Counted from the first letter of the stretch, positions 1 to 9,573 are shown. The stretch is DNA of 64,000 nucleotides from an uncultured Pelagibacteraceae bacterium (GCA_902598315.1 CACKBP010000003.1:62001-126000); one strand, 5' to 3'. Made by a program: numbers and translations. Notes: generated by a model not told the origin, from the letters alone.

Positions 1-515
1 TTATATAAAGCAGAACCTAATTCAGCAAAATCTACTAAATTTTGTTCGTTACACTCTATATTAGCTCCTAAGTCTAAAACAACATTCATACCCTTTTTAT
101 TTGGCCATAAACCAGCAAGAGCAGGCTTATTAACATCATTCATCATTTTTAAAATCATTCTTGATATAACCAAAAGAACTCCTGTGTTGCCCGCAGATAA
201 ACTAATATCCGACTCTCTATCTAATTGAGATTTAATGGAATTCCACATACTTGTATTTTTAGAATTTTTGATTGCGGTCAAAGGTGTTTCTTCATCAGAT
301 ATAACAGAGTCTGAATGAAAAATTTTTATATTAGAAAGATCAGCATTTTCTTTTATTAATTCATTTTTAATTTTTTCTTTATCACCGAATAAATTTAATG
401 TGAAATCATTATGATTGTTATATTTTTTTAAAAATAAACATGCTCCTTTTATGGTTTTGTGTGGTGCGTTTTCACCACCCATTGCATCAATTGCAATAGT
501 TATTTTTTTAGTCAT
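1..515 (-). CDS. plsX: Phosphate acyltransferase PlsX (C-terminus cut by window edge)
   Basis: PlsX converts acyl-ACP to acyl-phosphate, the acyl donor for PlsY in phospholipid synthesis; a plsY gene lies at 38281-38862. The visible N-terminal half starts MTKKITIAIDAMGGENAPHK, the family signature, and contains LSAGNTGVLLV and PALAGLWPNKKG blocks typical of PlsX. The ATG is the reverse complement of 513-515. About 171 codons are visible, and the rest of the gene runs off the left edge. It follows rpmF by 9 bp on the same strand, the widespread bacterial rpmF-plsX pairing. Family assignment is secure; completeness cannot be judged. Confidence 0.95.
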   Translation of the reverse strand, partial: MTKKITIAIDAMGGENAPHKTIKGACLFLKKYNNHNDFTLNLFGDKEKIKNELIKENADLSNIKIFHSDSVISDEETPLTAIKNSKNTSMWNSIKSQLDRESDISLSAGNTGVLLVISRMILKMMNDVNKPALAGLWPNKKGMNVVLDLGANIECNEQNLVDFAELGSALY

Positions 516-524
516 TTTAATTTA

Positions 525-698
525 TTAAATATCTAGGATCTTCTTTCCGTTATAATATCCGGATTTAAGATCTATGTGATGAGACAATTTATATTCACCA
601 CTCTTTTTATCCTCGACAATATTAACAGAGGAAATCTTATGATGAGATCTTCTCATTTTTTTTTTTGAATAAGAGGTTTTTCTTTTAGGTACAGCCAT
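525..698 (-). CDS. rpmF: 50S ribosomal protein L32
   Basis: Small basic large-subunit protein of 57 residues beginning [20 protein letters not shown], the universal L32 N-terminus. An in-frame ATG three codons upstream (at 707) exists, but the family start MAVPK at 698 is preferred. The start lies inside the 3' end of the upstream chaperone gene (14 bp overlap), so translation is probably coupled. No zinc-binding cysteines are present, so it is the Cys-less form of L32. The DUF177 (YceD) gene that often precedes rpmF is not here. Confidence 0.96.
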   Translation of the reverse strand: MAVPKRKTSYSKKKMRRSHHKISSVNIVEDKKSGEYKLSHHIDLKSGYYNGKKILDI

Positions 699-1194
699 AA
701 TTATCAAATTTTAATGCATCTCTTATCATATTATCAAGAGATAATTCAAAACAAAAATTATAAAAATTAGTAAAATATCTTTCAAAATCATTGAATTTGG
801 CATTTTTTTGATCATTAAATTCTTTGAAATACTTAAATATTATTTTTTCATTTACTTCGAAGCCTTTTTTTTCATTTTTATTAATTTTTAGTAAAATATC
901 ATATAATAACTTATTTAAATCTTTCATTTTTTTATTTACTGATACATCTCCAAATCCCAATTCTCTTAAATTGTTTTCTATATTGAAAAAAAGTGAGTCA
1001 TATGATTTTTGATCGAATTTTTTTCCTTTTTTTTTAAAAATAATCATCATAATTGAAAAATGGATAAACATTAAATAAACCCTGGACTCAAAATTATCCT
1101 TAAATTTTAAATCTTTATAGAAGAAAATGTTTCTAGATAAACTAAGTAAAGTATTATACAAAGTAGATGTATGCTTATTCGTATTAAAAATCAT
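685..1194 (-). CDS. Ubiquinol-cytochrome c chaperone family protein (CBP3/UQCC1-like)
   Basis: 169-residue protein resembling the ubiquinol-cytochrome c chaperone family (mitochondrial Cbp3/UQCC1), which helps assemble cytochrome b of the bc1 complex. The seen signature is the helical block [20 protein letters not shown] followed by [20 protein letters not shown]; the aromatic/Met-rich helix and the RELG.GD.SV stretch are family hallmarks. In alphaproteobacteria this gene commonly neighbours rpmF, plsX and a BamE/OmlA gene, exactly as here. The annotated ATG at 1194 overlaps the 5' end of the divergent bamE by 24 bp. A TTG at codon 12 (about 1161) would remove the overlap and still leave the conserved domain intact. 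Family from motif recall and synteny; no alignment was run. Confidence 0.72.
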   Translation of the reverse strand: MIFNTNKHTSTLYNTLLSLSRNIFFYKDLKFKDNFESRVYLMFIHFSIMMIIFKKKGKKFDQKSYDSLFFNIENNLRELGFGDVSVNKKMKDLNKLLYDILLKINKNEKKGFEVNEKIIFKYFKEFNDQKNAKFNDFERYFTNFYNFCFELSLDNMIRDALKFDNYGCT

Positions 1195-1641
1195 ATTATT
1201 TTAATATTATTTTTCATTATTTCCATTAGTTTACTTGGATGTCAATTACAAGAACCATTAAAAACGCACGGTATTTTATATTTAGAAAATCGGTCAAATA
1301 AATTAACCTTAAATAAATCAAATAAAAATGACGTAATAAGAGTTATGGGTCAGCCTCACATTAAAGATGAAAATACTGATAATTCTTGGATATATCTAGA
1401 AAGAATTATTGCTAAAGGTAAATATCATAAATTGGGGGACCATGTGCTAAAAGAAAACAATGTTTTAGTGCTCAATTTTGATAAGTATGGAGTTCTTTCA
1501 AAAAAAAATTTTTACAATAAGGAAAAGCTAAATAAAATTGAATTCTCAGAGGATATAACTGAAAATGAGTTATCGCAAAAAAGTTTTGTCCAAAAATTCT
1601 TACAAAGTATCCAACAAAAAATGTATAGGAATAGAAAATAG
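1171..1641 (+). CDS. bamE: Outer-membrane assembly lipoprotein, BamE/SmpA/OmlA family
   Basis: 156-residue predicted lipoprotein. The N-terminus has a basic n-region, a hydrophobic stretch and lipobox LLGC with the acylated Cys at about residue 24, so it should be anchored in the outer membrane. The body matches the SmpA/OmlA fold: a helix region, then NKNDVIRVMGQPHIKDENTD (the G.P turn after V...MGQP is typical), then a W.Y strand and VLVLNFDKYGVL. BamE is the small accessory lipoprotein of the BAM complex that inserts outer-membrane beta-barrels. It is divergent from the cytochrome c chaperone gene and ends 2 bp before the convergent hppA stop. The tail after residue 110 is Lys/Asn-rich and not conserved. 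Confidence 0.82.
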   Translation: MLIRIKNHIILILFFIISISLLGCQLQEPLKTHGILYLENRSNKLTLNKSNKNDVIRVMGQPHIKDENTDNSWIYLERIIAKGKYHKLGDHVLKENNVLVLNFDKYGVLSKKNFYNKEKLNKIEFSEDITENELSQKSFVQKFLQSIQQKMYRNRK

Positions 1642-1643
1642 AT

Positions 1644-3749
1644 CTAATGAGCTATAACTGCTAATAATAACAACGCTACAATATTTGTTATTTTTATCAT
1701 TGGATTGACAGCCGGTCCAGCTGTGTCTTTATAAGGATCTCCGACAGTATCTCCCGTAACTGCTGATTTATGTGCCTCTGATCCTTTGCCACCAAAATTT
1801 CCATCTTCAATATATTTTTTTGCATTATCCCAAGCCCCGCCGCCAGCGGTCATAGAAACTGCAACAAATAATCCTGTTACTATCACTCCAAGTAGCATTG
1901 CTCCTAGTGAGGATAAGGCTGCTTCTAAACCACCAATTTGTAATATAATAAAATAAAGTATTATCGGTGATAAAACTGGAAGTAGTGATGGTAATATCAT
2001 TTCTTTTATTGCTGCCTTAGTCAATAAATCGACTAGCTTGCCATAGTCTGGTTTTCTCTTGCCTTTCATTATGCCAGGAATTTTTTTAAACTGTCTTCTT
2101 ACCTCAATAACCACTGACCCACCTGCTCTTCCAACAGCTTGCATTCCCATTGATCCAAAAAGATAGGGTAACATACCTCCTATTAATAAACCTGCAACAA
2201 CAAATGGATTCGATAAATCAAAAGTTACATTTACACCCTCTAGAGCTGAATTTTTAACATTTGAGAAATACTTTATGTCTTCAGTATAAGCTGCAAAAAG
2301 CACCAATGCTCCTAACCCAGCAGAACCAATTGCATAACCTTTTGTTACTGCTTTAGTAGTATTTCCAACTGCATCTAGTGCATCAGTTGTTTTTCTTACA
2401 TTTTTCGGAAGTTTAGACATCTCTGCTATACCTCCAGCATTATCAGTAACTGGTCCATATGCATCTAAGGCAACAACCATTCCTGTTAGAGCTAACATTG
2501 CAGTTACTGCTATAGCAATACCGTAAAGTCCAGCCAAACTATTGGTATATAAAATCCCAGCAACAATTATTAATGCAGGAATTGCTGTGGCTTCCATAGA
2601 TATAGCCAATCCTTGAATAACATTAGTTCCATGACCCGTTGTTGAAGATTTCGCAACAGTTTTTACAGGTCTATAATCTGTACCTGTATAATACTCTGTA
2701 ACCCAAATTAATAAACCAGTGATGACAAAGCCGACTACTCCACACAAGTAAAGATCAAAACCAGAGAATGAAGCACCAGAATTATTGTTGTAGCCATTAT
2801 CTAATCCAATAAGTTTTTCTGTTACTGGATACATTATAATTAAGGAAGTTATGGCAGTAACTATAAATCCTTTATAGAGAGCACCCATAATACTTTTGTT
2901 TTTTCCTAGTTTTACGAACCATGTACCTACGATTGAAGTAATAATACAAGAACCACCAATTGCTAAAGGATAAACCATTAAATTATAATCTTGAGGGGAG
3001 AATATAGAAGCTAAAACCATTGTTGCCACTATAGTAACCGCATAAGTTTCAAATAAGTCAGCTGCCATACCTGCGCAATCTCCGACGTTATCACCAACGT
3101 TATCAGCTATTACAGCTGGATTTCTAGGATCATCTTCTGGAATTCCAGCTTCAACTTTACCTACTAAATCTGCTCCAACGTCAGCTCCTTTAGTAAAAAT
3201 TCCACCACCTAGTCTTGCGAAAATTGAAATTAACGACGCTCCAAAACCTAAAGCGACCAACGCATTAATTATTTCACGATTATCAACTTTAAGATTAATT
3301 AATATAATGTAGTAAAGAGTGATAGCCAATAAGGCTAGTCCTGCGACTAATAAGCCTGTTATAGCTCCAGATTTAAATGCGATCGTTAAACCAGATTGTA
3401 AGCTTTTTCTAGATGCTTCTGCGGTTCTAACATTTGCTTTTACTGAAATTAGCATTCCTACATATCCAGCTACACCTGATAAAAAAGCACCAATGAAATA
3501 TCCTAAACCTACTAAATAATTAAAAAAATAAGTGACTATTGCTAGAACTATTACACCCACTACCGCTATCGTTTTATACTGTCTATTTAAATATGCTTTA
3601 GCACCAATCTGTATTGCTTCTGCAATTTCTTGCATTTTAGCGTTACCAGGATTTGCTGAAATAATTTGCCCAGATAATAAGTAACTATACGCTACAGCTA
3701 TTATGCCAGTAAAAGAAATTAAATAAAGAAGTTCTAAATAATTTGTCAT
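1644..3749 (-). CDS. hppA: Membrane-bound K+-independent H+-translocating pyrophosphatase
   Basis: 701 residues with about 16 membrane segments. It couples PPi hydrolysis to proton export across the inner membrane, recovering energy from biosynthetic pyrophosphate. Family motifs seen: [11 protein letters not shown] (about 190-200, substrate-binding D.......K.E), [20 protein letters not shown] (about 216-235), GNTTKA (about 462-467) and, near the C-terminus, [12 protein letters not shown] and [20 protein letters not shown]. The Lys in GNTTKA (Ala in K+-dependent enzymes) marks the K+-independent, proton-pumping subclass. The gene is monocistronic in appearance, with 68 bp before the nusB stop on its 5' side and only 2 bp to the convergent bamE stop. 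Such enzymes are typical of energy-limited marine alphaproteobacteria. Confidence 0.97.
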   Translation of the reverse strand: MTNYLELLYLISFTGIIAVAYSYLLSGQIISANPGNAKMQEIAEAIQIGAKAYLNRQYKTIAVVGVIVLAIVTYFFNYLVGLGYFIGAFLSGVAGYVGMLISVKANVRTAEASRKSLQSGLTIAFKSGAITGLLVAGLALLAITLYYIILINLKVDNREIINALVALGFGASLISIFARLGGGIFTKGADVGADLVGKVEAGIPEDDPRNPAVIADNVGDNVGDCAGMAADLFETYAVTIVATMVLASIFSPQDYNLMVYPLAIGGSCIITSIVGTWFVKLGKNKSIMGALYKGFIVTAITSLIIMYPVTEKLIGLDNGYNNNSGASFSGFDLYLCGVVGFVITGLLIWVTEYYTGTDYRPVKTVAKSSTTGHGTNVIQGLAISMEATAIPALIIVAGILYTNSLAGLYGIAIAVTAMLALTGMVVALDAYGPVTDNAGGIAEMSKLPKNVRKTTDALDAVGNTTKAVTKGYAIGSAGLGALVLFAAYTEDIKYFSNVKNSALEGVNVTFDLSNPFVVAGLLIGGMLPYLFGSMGMQAVGRAGGSVVIEVRRQFKKIPGIMKGKRKPDYGKLVDLLTKAAIKEMILPSLLPVLSPIILYFIILQIGGLEAALSSLGAMLLGVIVTGLFVAVSMTAGGGAWDNAKKYIEDGNFGGKGSEAHKSAVTGDTVGDPYKDTAGPAVNPMIKITNIVALLLLAVIAH

Positions 3750-3817
3750 TTCAATACCAGGATAAATGCCAAATAAAGTTTAAAAACGCAAGCTAAAGTT
3801 ACATTTTTTTTTGTGTT

Positions 3818-4219
3818 TTATTCACCTTTTCTTATTACTTTAGCAATTTTATCTAAAATAGCATTTAAATAACCAATTTGAACTTTTTCTAAAAAATACT
3901 CAGATGCTAACAAGTATTCACTAATAATAACCTTTTTTGGATTATTGTGTTTAAACAACAGCTCAAAAATTGCAGCAAATAATATTATTTTGAGTAATTT
4001 ATCAGTTTTTTTTAGATTTATATCATCCTTTAAATTATTATTTATAGTTTCCTCAATTAAATCTATTCTTTCCAAAGTTCCAGAAACTACATCTTTAATA
4101 AATTTCTTATACTGATTTTTTGGGTAGTCAATTTCTTCATTTGGATTTAATAAAGCATTATAAATTTTTTGAATTATTTTAATTCTTGGTGAAGGATTTT
4201 TAGATTTTTTTATTACCAT
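3818..4219 (-). CDS. nusB: Transcription antitermination factor NusB
   Basis: 133-residue all-helical RNA-binding protein that acts with NusE (S10, encoded at 60551-60859) on boxA RNA in rRNA antitermination. Recognisable features are the C-terminal block LLFKHNNPKKVIISEYLLAS followed by YLNAILDKIAK, which corresponds to the NusB core (P..v.I.E.v.lak.f...f.NaiLd). It overlaps the 3' end of ribH by 20 bp; the ribH-nusB pairing is common in bacteria. It is the last gene of the rpiB-to-nusB transcription unit. Confidence 0.93.
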   Translation of the reverse strand: MVIKKSKNPSPRIKIIQKIYNALLNPNEEIDYPKNQYKKFIKDVVSGTLERIDLIEETINNNLKDDINLKKTDKLLKIILFAAIFELLFKHNNPKKVIISEYLLASEYFLEKVQIGYLNAILDKIAKVIRKGE

Positions 4220-4625
4220 TTTTTAATACTGATAAAACTGCTAATGCAGCTTCTAATCCTTTATTTTTTTTTTTGGATTTAATTATTCCACATCTTTGTA
4301 AAGCTTGTTTTTTGTTTAAAGCAGTTATTATCCCATTACCAATAGGTTTATTATAAATAATACTCAACATCGATATTGAGTAGAAAGAAGATTTACAAAT
4401 TAGATCAAAATGCGGGGTATCACCTTTGATAACACATCCAATAGCAATAAAAGCATCAAATTTTTTTATATTTTTTCTTATTGTTATCGGAATTTCAAAT
4501 ACACCAGGAACAACTGCTAAATTTATCCTAATCCCCCTTTTTTTTAGTATTTTAACAGTACTGGTTAAAAGTTTAGTAGTTACTTTCTTATAATAGTTTG
4601 CATTTATAATTAAAATTTTTTTCAT
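4200..4625 (-). CDS. ribH: 6,7-dimethyl-8-ribityllumazine synthase
   Basis: 141-residue lumazine synthase, penultimate step of riboflavin synthesis: condenses 5-amino-6-ribitylaminouracil with dihydroxybutanone phosphate. Motifs seen: N.NYYKKVT at the N-terminus (aromatic/Asn pocket), VPGVFEIP (about 40-47), and GCVIKGDTPHFDLIC (about 73-87) with the catalytic His of the DTPHFD segment. The late part NGIITALNKKQALQRCG equals the family G.lT..n.eqA..Rag. Overlaps ribB by 4 bp (ATGA) and nusB by 20 bp, which suggests translational coupling. Confidence 0.95.
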   Translation of the reverse strand: MKKILIINANYYKKVTTKLLTSTVKILKKRGIRINLAVVPGVFEIPITIRKNIKKFDAFIAIGCVIKGDTPHFDLICKSSFYSISMLSIIYNKPIGNGIITALNKKQALQRCGIIKSKKKNKGLEAALAVLSVLKNGNKKI

Positions 4626-5677
4626 TTTATTATTATTTGTTTTGAAATTCTAAGACCAAATCCTTCGAGTGCAATAAGTTTTTTTTTACTACGTGAAATT
4701 AAAATCATATTTTTTACATTAAATTCCTTAAGAATTTGAGCTCCAATTCCATAATAACGCAACGTTAAATCTGTATTCTTTTTATCTTTTAAAATCGGAC
4801 TATTTATAATTACTAAAATAAATTTTTTAAATTTTGCCATTACTTTTAATGTTTTTTTTATTTGTCTATCGTTAAACAAATTTTTTTTAATTATGATTTT
4901 CGATAAAACTCTAGTTGGAATTGGTTTATTTTTGGAAAATTTACCTTTTGAAAAAACATAGCTCTCTAAATTATTTAGCTTGTTTTTAAACACACTTAAC
5001 TGAGTATCTTTTAATGTATTAGTATTAAAATTTTTTGAGTAAATTTTATAAACTAACTTTTCAAATTTTAATCTATGTGCAATTAAATCATCAATAGATG
5101 CAATTTTGATCTTATGCTTTTTTGAAAACTTTACTAAATCATCTAATCTTGCCATTCTTCCGTCTTCATTCATTACCTCGCAAATTACTGAACTTGGATT
5201 TAATTTTGATAATTTTGAAATATCTACTGATGCCTCCGTATGACCTGCTCTTTCTAATACACCACCATTTCTCGCCACCAAAGGGAAAACATGACCTGGA
5301 GAGACTAAATCAGTTCTCCTGCATTTAGGATTAATAGCCACTTTAATGGTTCTCGCTCTATCAAAGGCTGAGATTCCAGTTGAAATACCTTTTTTAGCTT
5401 CAATGGAAACTGTGAAGGCTGTTTGCATTCTAGATCTATTAATTTGCGACATTAGGGGTAGCTTTAATTTTTCAATTTGTTTTTTTGTTAAAGCTAAACA
5501 AATTAATCCTCTGCCATGTTTAGCCATAAAATTTATAATTTTTGAGTTACATTTCGATCCGGGAATTACTAAATCTCCTTCATTTTCTCTATTTTTATCA
5601 TCTACCAAAATGAACATTTTTCCTTTTTTGGCATCCTTTAAAATTGAAGATATTGAAGAAAATTTATTGTTATACAT
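4622..5677 (-). CDS. ribB: 3,4-dihydroxy-2-butanone-4-phosphate synthase with degenerate GTP cyclohydrolase II-like domain
   Basis: 351 residues. Residues 1 to about 205 are a full RibB domain that makes the four-carbon precursor of riboflavin from ribulose-5-phosphate: DDKNRENEGDL near residue 25, RTDLVSPGHVFPL, GHTEASVD and CEVMNEDGRMARLDDL. The remaining 145 residues have the size and end-motifs of GTP cyclohydrolase II (RYYGIGAQIL, LEGFGL), but the zinc-binding Cys cluster and the R-H-SEC..gD region are absent; there is no Cys after the RibB domain. The enzyme should therefore do only the RibB reaction (RibB-X type), and GTP cyclohydrolase activity must come from elsewhere. No frameshift is seen. 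5 bp after ribE, 4 bp overlap with ribH. Confidence 0.93.
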   Translation of the reverse strand: MYNNKFSSISSILKDAKKGKMFILVDDKNRENEGDLVIPGSKCNSKIINFMAKHGRGLICLALTKKQIEKLKLPLMSQINRSRMQTAFTVSIEAKKGISTGISAFDRARTIKVAINPKCRRTDLVSPGHVFPLVARNGGVLERAGHTEASVDISKLSKLNPSSVICEVMNEDGRMARLDDLVKFSKKHKIKIASIDDLIAHRLKFEKLVYKIYSKNFNTNTLKDTQLSVFKNKLNNLESYVFSKGKFSKNKPIPTRVLSKIIIKKNLFNDRQIKKTLKVMAKFKKFILVIINSPILKDKKNTDLTLRYYGIGAQILKEFNVKNMILISRSKKKLIALEGFGLRISKQIIIK

Positions 5678-5682
5678 ATTGC

Positions 5683-6270
5683 CTATATAGAATATTTATA
5701 GATATATTTTCCGAATATATCTAACTCAACATTTACTAAATCATTAGATTTTAAATTTTTTAAGTTAGTAAGTTTTAAAGTATGTGGGATTATATTTAAA
5801 AAAAAATATTTTTTTGATATTTTAGAGATTGTTAGAGAAACACCATTAATTGAAATCGAAGCTTTTTCTTCAATAAACTTTATAAGATTCTTATTTATTA
5901 TCTCTAATTTTAAATTCCAGGTTTTATCTATAATTGATATTTTTTTAACTTTTGCGGTCGTATCGACATGGCCCTGGATAAAATGTCCTGAAATTTTTTG
6001 TCCATACACTAAAGATTTTTCTAAATTGACCTCATGTCCAATCTTTAAATCTTTAAGATTAGATCTTTTGATAGTTTCGTTTGATACAAAAAAGAAGATA
6101 ATGTTTTTTTGAATTTTAGTGACCGTTAAACAAACACCATTACAGCTTATCGAAGAACCTATTTCTTTTTTTTTTAGTAATAAACTAGATTTAATTCCTA
6201 ATTTTATACTCTTCTTATTTTTATCAAGAAATACGATTTTTCCAATATTATAAATTATGCCATTAAACAT
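5683..6270 (-). CDS. ribE: Riboflavin synthase alpha chain
   Basis: 195-residue trimeric enzyme that dismutates 6,7-dimethyl-8-ribityllumazine to riboflavin. Two internally repeated lumazine-binding barrels are visible: residues 1 to about 95, beginning [13 protein letters not shown] and containing GSSISCNGVCLTVTK, and about 96-190, with KASISINGVSLTISKISKKYF. GQKISGHFIQGHVDTTAKV joins the two repeats, as in the family. Usual length is about 200-215, so this is slightly compact. Adjoins ribD with a 1-bp stop/start overlap. Confidence 0.95.
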   Translation of the reverse strand: MFNGIIYNIGKIVFLDKNKKSIKLGIKSSLLLKKKEIGSSISCNGVCLTVTKIQKNIIFFFVSNETIKRSNLKDLKIGHEVNLEKSLVYGQKISGHFIQGHVDTTAKVKKISIIDKTWNLKLEIINKNLIKFIEEKASISINGVSLTISKISKKYFFLNIIPHTLKLTNLKNLKSNDLVNVELDIFGKYIYKYSI

Positions 6271-7334
6271 TAATTAATTCTAATTTTGTAAAGACTATCA
6301 TTTTTTAAATTAACATTGATCTTATTATTAAGTTTTAGTTTTTTTATAAAACTGTTACTTGAATTGTTTTTGCCAAGATTTCTTAATTTTTCGTTAGACT
6401 GAAAGAAAAATAGATCATTTATCATTTTGTATTTAAATAACTTATTTAAAAAAGTTAGTCCAGTCTCTACAAGAACTCTATTTACTCCTAATTTATAAAT
6501 TTTTTTTAATAAATTTAAGAAATCAATTTTAGATTCCAATTTATCTATATTGATTATTTTTATTCCTTTTTTTTTAAAATACGTTATTTTTTTTCCATTT
6601 TTACTAGCTGTAAAGATATAAACTTTTCTTTTTTGTGATATCTTAAATAGTTTTAATTTTTTTTTTAAATTTAAATTTACATCAATAATAATTAAATTTG
6701 GTTTATTATTATTTAATCCCTTTATACGACAGTTAAGCAATGAATTATCTATATTAATCGATTTTGAGGTTGAAATAATACTGTCATACTTTGATCTTAA
6801 TAAATGAGATACTTTTCTTGATCTTGTGTTCGTTATCCATTTTTTTTTTTTATTTATAGTAAAAAAATCTTTAGATATAGCTATTTTAGCATCAATTAAT
6901 GGAAGATTTTTAAGCTTATTTAAATAGTAACTCTTATAAAAATTGTTAAAAACATCTACTTTTTTAAGTTTTATATTTGATTTACCTAATACTTTTTTGG
7001 CTTTTTTATGAGTTCGTTTATCTAAGTCTTCAAAGCAATAAAATATATTTTTTACTTTTTTTCTTTTTATAATGTCAGTGCATGGAGGTGTAAGTCCATA
7101 GTGTGTACAAGGCTCTAGAGTTAAATACATTGTTGATTTAGAAAAATTTAGATTTTTGTTTAAAGCATTATATTCAGCGTGAGGTCTACCATTTATTGAG
7201 GTAACACCTGAACTTATTACTGAGTCATTCTTAACTATTACGCATCCAACTGATGGGTTTTCTGCTGTTTGTCCTAGGTGATTTTCTGCTAAATTGAAAG
7301 CTAATTTTGAATAAAAACTATGACTTTTTTTCAT
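6270..7334 (-). CDS. ribD: Bifunctional pyrimidine deaminase/reductase RibD (divergent reductase half)
   Basis: 354 residues. The N-terminal half is a cytidine-deaminase-fold domain with intact zinc ligands: [10 protein letters not shown] (H52, E54) and [12 protein letters not shown] (C76, C85). This should deaminate the pyrimidinone intermediate of riboflavin synthesis. The C-terminal half aligns in position with the RibD reductase ([20 protein letters not shown], then [15 protein letters not shown]), but the usual K.A.SLDG is IAISKDFFT, and the glycine-rich EGG near the end is reduced to ETG. The reductase may still work but is markedly diverged and Lys/Asn-rich. Overlaps nrdR by 17 bp and ribE by 1 bp. 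Confidence 0.92.
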   Translation of the reverse strand: MKKSHSFYSKLAFNLAENHLGQTAENPSVGCVIVKNDSVISSGVTSINGRPHAEYNALNKNLNFSKSTMYLTLEPCTHYGLTPPCTDIIKRKKVKNIFYCFEDLDKRTHKKAKKVLGKSNIKLKKVDVFNNFYKSYYLNKLKNLPLIDAKIAISKDFFTINKKKKWITNTRSRKVSHLLRSKYDSIISTSKSINIDNSLLNCRIKGLNNNKPNLIIIDVNLNLKKKLKLFKISQKRKVYIFTASKNGKKITYFKKKGIKIINIDKLESKIDFLNLLKKIYKLGVNRVLVETGLTFLNKLFKYKMINDLFFFQSNEKLRNLGKNNSSNSFIKKLKLNNKINVNLKNDSLYKIRIN

Positions 7335-7779
7335 CTAAATTACCTACAAATTCTTCAAAATCTCTCGCTTCTTTAAAATTTTTGTAAACAGAAGCGAAAC
7401 GAACATAGGCAACTTTATCTAAGGACGAAAGACCTTCCATAATATATTTTCCTATGGTTGGTGTTGGTATTTCACTTTCACCTAGCCCTTCAAGATTTCT
7501 TACAATTTTTGAAATAAATTTTTCAATAGTATCAGAATCTATTGGTCTTTTCCTTGTCGCTATTCTTATAGATTTTGAAATTTTATCTCTGTCAAAGGGT
7601 TCTCTTTTTCCATTACCTTTAATTACAGTTAATTCTTGAAATTGAACTCTTTCAAAAGTTGTAAATCTTTCTTTTCTATCACATCCACATAATCTTCTTC
7701 TTCTGATTGCTGTACCATCCTCTGTAGGTCTGGAGTCAACTACTGATGTGTCTTTTTCTCTACAAAATGGACAAAGCAT
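7318..7779 (-). CDS. nrdR: Transcriptional repressor NrdR
   Basis: 153-residue Zn-ribbon/ATP-cone regulator that represses ribonucleotide reductase genes according to ATP/dATP level. Zinc ribbon [20 protein letters not shown] with the second Cys pair in [18 protein letters not shown]; the ATP-cone is [20 protein letters not shown] followed by RKRPIDSD. An upstream in-frame start adds 15 hydrophobic residues with no family counterpart, so ATG at 7779 (MLCPFC) is chosen. It sits between glyA (7 bp gap) and ribD (17 bp overlap), the usual alphaproteobacterial glyA-nrdR-ribD order. Confidence 0.96.
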   Translation of the reverse strand: MLCPFCREKDTSVVDSRPTEDGTAIRRRRLCGCDRKERFTTFERVQFQELTVIKGNGKREPFDRDKISKSIRIATRKRPIDSDTIEKFISKIVRNLEGLGESEIPTPTIGKYIMEGLSSLDKVAYVRFASVYKNFKEARDFEEFVGNLDEKKS

Positions 7780-7786
7780 AAATCTT

Positions 7787-9088
7787 TTAACTACTATATA
7801 TAGGAAAAGATGAGCAAAGTTCAATTATTTCTTTTTGAACTTCCTTTTCTACTTTGGAGTTATCTTCTTTATTTTTACTTAGACCTTGAATTACCTTTGA
7901 TATCAAATCTGCAATTAACTTAAATTCTTCAGGTCCAAAACCACGTGTAGTGCAAGCTGGTGTTCCTAATCTAATACCTGAAGTTATCATTGGACTTTCA
8001 CTATCGAATGGTATTCCGTTCTTGTTACATGTAATATTGGCTCTTCCTAATGATGCTTGAGCATCTTTACCTGTAACTCCAAAATCTCTTAAATCTAACA
8101 ACATTAAATGAGTATCTGTTCCTCCAGAAAAAATTTTGAATCCTTTATCTTTAAGTCTATCAGACAACACTTTAGCATTATTGATAACATTCTTAGTATA
8201 GTCTTTAAAATCATCTGACAAAGCTTCTTTAAAACAAACCGCTTTAGCAGCTATTACATGCATCAAAGGTCCTCCTTGAAGACCAGGAAATATTGCACTA
8301 TTAAATTTTTTGATTAAATCTTCTCTGTTTGTTAATATTATTCCACCTCGTGGCCCTCTAAGAACTTTATGGGTTGTGGAGGTTACTACGTCAGCATATT
8401 TTGTTGGATTTGGATAAGCTCCACCTGCAACTAAACCTGAAAAATGGGCCATGTCGACGAGCAAATATGCTCCGACTTTATCACAAATTTCTCTAAACTT
8501 TTTAAAATCAATTATTCTCGAATAAGCGCTCCCTCCAGCTATTATAAGTTTTGGTTTATGATCGACAGCAAGCCTCTCAACATTTTTATAATCTATTAAG
8601 CCAGTTTCTTTTTCTACTTCGTAGTGTAATGCATTAAACCATTTTCCAGATTGAGCTGGTTTAGCCCCGTGAGTTAAATGTCCTCCAGAATTTAAACTCA
8701 TTGCAAGAGTTGTATCTCCAGGCTTTAATAAGGCAAGATAAACTGCTCCATTGGCTTGAGCACCTGAATGGGGTTGAACATTAGCAAATTTACAGTTGAA
8801 CAATTCTTTCGCTCTTTCAATAGCTAAATTTTCTGAAATATCCACGTGTTCACAACCGCCGTAATATCTTTTTCCAGGATATCCTTCAGCATATTTGTTT
8901 GTCAGAACTGAGCCTTGAGCTTCAAGTACAGCTTTTGAGACAATATTTTCTGATGCAATTAATTCTATATGATTTTGCTGTCTAATAAATTCACTTTCAA
9001 TAGAATCGTAAAGTTCTTTATCAGCGTCTTTTAGTTTAAGTTTAAAAAAACTATTAAGATATTTATTTAATTTTATTGCAATTGACAT
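7787..9088 (-). CDS. glyA: Serine hydroxymethyltransferase
   Basis: 433-residue PLP enzyme interconverting serine and glycine with transfer of a one-carbon unit to tetrahydrofolate. Seen: [40 protein letters not shown], the PLP-lysine segment [18 protein letters not shown], and [12 protein letters not shown]-like block ([13 protein letters not shown]). Length is normal, with a short N-terminal extension. It starts 2 bp after the rpiB stop and is followed by nrdR. There is no room for a glycine riboswitch directly upstream. Central to SAR11 metabolism because these cells rely on glycine/serine supply. Confidence 0.98.
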   Translation of the reverse strand: MSIAIKLNKYLNSFFKLKLKDADKELYDSIESEFIRQQNHIELIASENIVSKAVLEAQGSVLTNKYAEGYPGKRYYGGCEHVDISENLAIERAKELFNCKFANVQPHSGAQANGAVYLALLKPGDTTLAMSLNSGGHLTHGAKPAQSGKWFNALHYEVEKETGLIDYKNVERLAVDHKPKLIIAGGSAYSRIIDFKKFREICDKVGAYLLVDMAHFSGLVAGGAYPNPTKYADVVTSTTHKVLRGPRGGIILTNREDLIKKFNSAIFPGLQGGPLMHVIAAKAVCFKEALSDDFKDYTKNVINNAKVLSDRLKDKGFKIFSGGTDTHLMLLDLRDFGVTGKDAQASLGRANITCNKNGIPFDSESPMITSGIRLGTPACTTRGFGPEEFKLIADLISKVIQGLSKNKEDNSKVEKEVQKEIIELCSSFPIYSS

Positions 9089-9090
9089 TG

Positions 9091-9543
9091 TTATATTTTT
9101 TTAACTCTCCTTAAGTGTCTGCCCCCATCAAATCTTGTTCTTAAAAATATATCCACTAATTTTAAGCACAATTTTTTTTTTGTTAATCTTGCTCCTAAAG
9201 TTAATATATTAGCATTATTATGTTGTCTAGACAATTTTGTTGACTTTTCGTTATAACATACTGCAGCTCTTACTTTTTTGATCTTATTAGCACACATAGC
9301 CATTCCAGTCCCGGAACCACAGACCAAAATCCCAATATCACTTTTTTTTGATTTAACTCTGTTTGCCACTCTTTTTGCAAAATCAGGATAATCTACAGAG
9401 ACTGAAGTGTGAGGTCCAAGATCATAAATAGAAATATTTTTATCAATAAGATGATCTTTAATTGACTCTTTAAGATTATAACCTGCGTGATCTGAGGCAA
9501 TACATACAGTTTTAAATAGGGCATTTAGTTTTATATTGCTCAT
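9091..9543 (-). CDS. rpiB: Ribose-5-phosphate isomerase B
   Basis: 150-residue sugar-phosphate isomerase of the non-oxidative pentose phosphate pathway, ribose-5-P to ribulose-5-P; the latter is also the RibB substrate encoded downstream. Motifs: [18 protein letters not shown] at the N-terminus, [10 protein letters not shown], the active-site Cys loop [38 protein letters not shown], and [18 protein letters not shown] at the end. First gene of the minus-strand unit; its promoter must lie in the 76-bp divergent gap shared with hemB. The rpiB-glyA pairing is common in alphaproteobacteria. Confidence 0.96.
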   Translation of the reverse strand: MSNIKLNALFKTVCIASDHAGYNLKESIKDHLIDKNISIYDLGPHTSVSVDYPDFAKRVANRVKSKKSDIGILVCGSGTGMAMCANKIKKVRAAVCYNEKSTKLSRQHNNANILTLGARLTKKKLCLKLVDIFLRTRFDGGRHLRRVKKI

Positions 9544-9573
9544 AATTAATAATTAAAATACACTAAGCAATGT

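Noticed and set aside
3319-3519. Antisense open frames such as those opposite hppA, ribB, thiV and the ribosomal genes
   Set aside because: They are shadows of strongly conserved genes, with no family features or independent start signals.
4622-5063. Frameshift explaining the missing GTP cyclohydrolase II motifs in ribB
   Set aside because: The frame is open to a normal terminal motif (LEGFGLRIS), and other frames of the region show no GCHII cysteines.
7780-7824. Fifteen-residue N-terminal extension of NrdR
   Set aside because: Hydrophobic and without family counterpart; NrdR zinc ribbon begins at MLCPFC, so ATG at 7779 is used.
9089-9090. Possible glycine riboswitch before glyA
   Set aside because: Only 2 bp separate rpiB and glyA, and no glycine aptamer motif is visible nearby.
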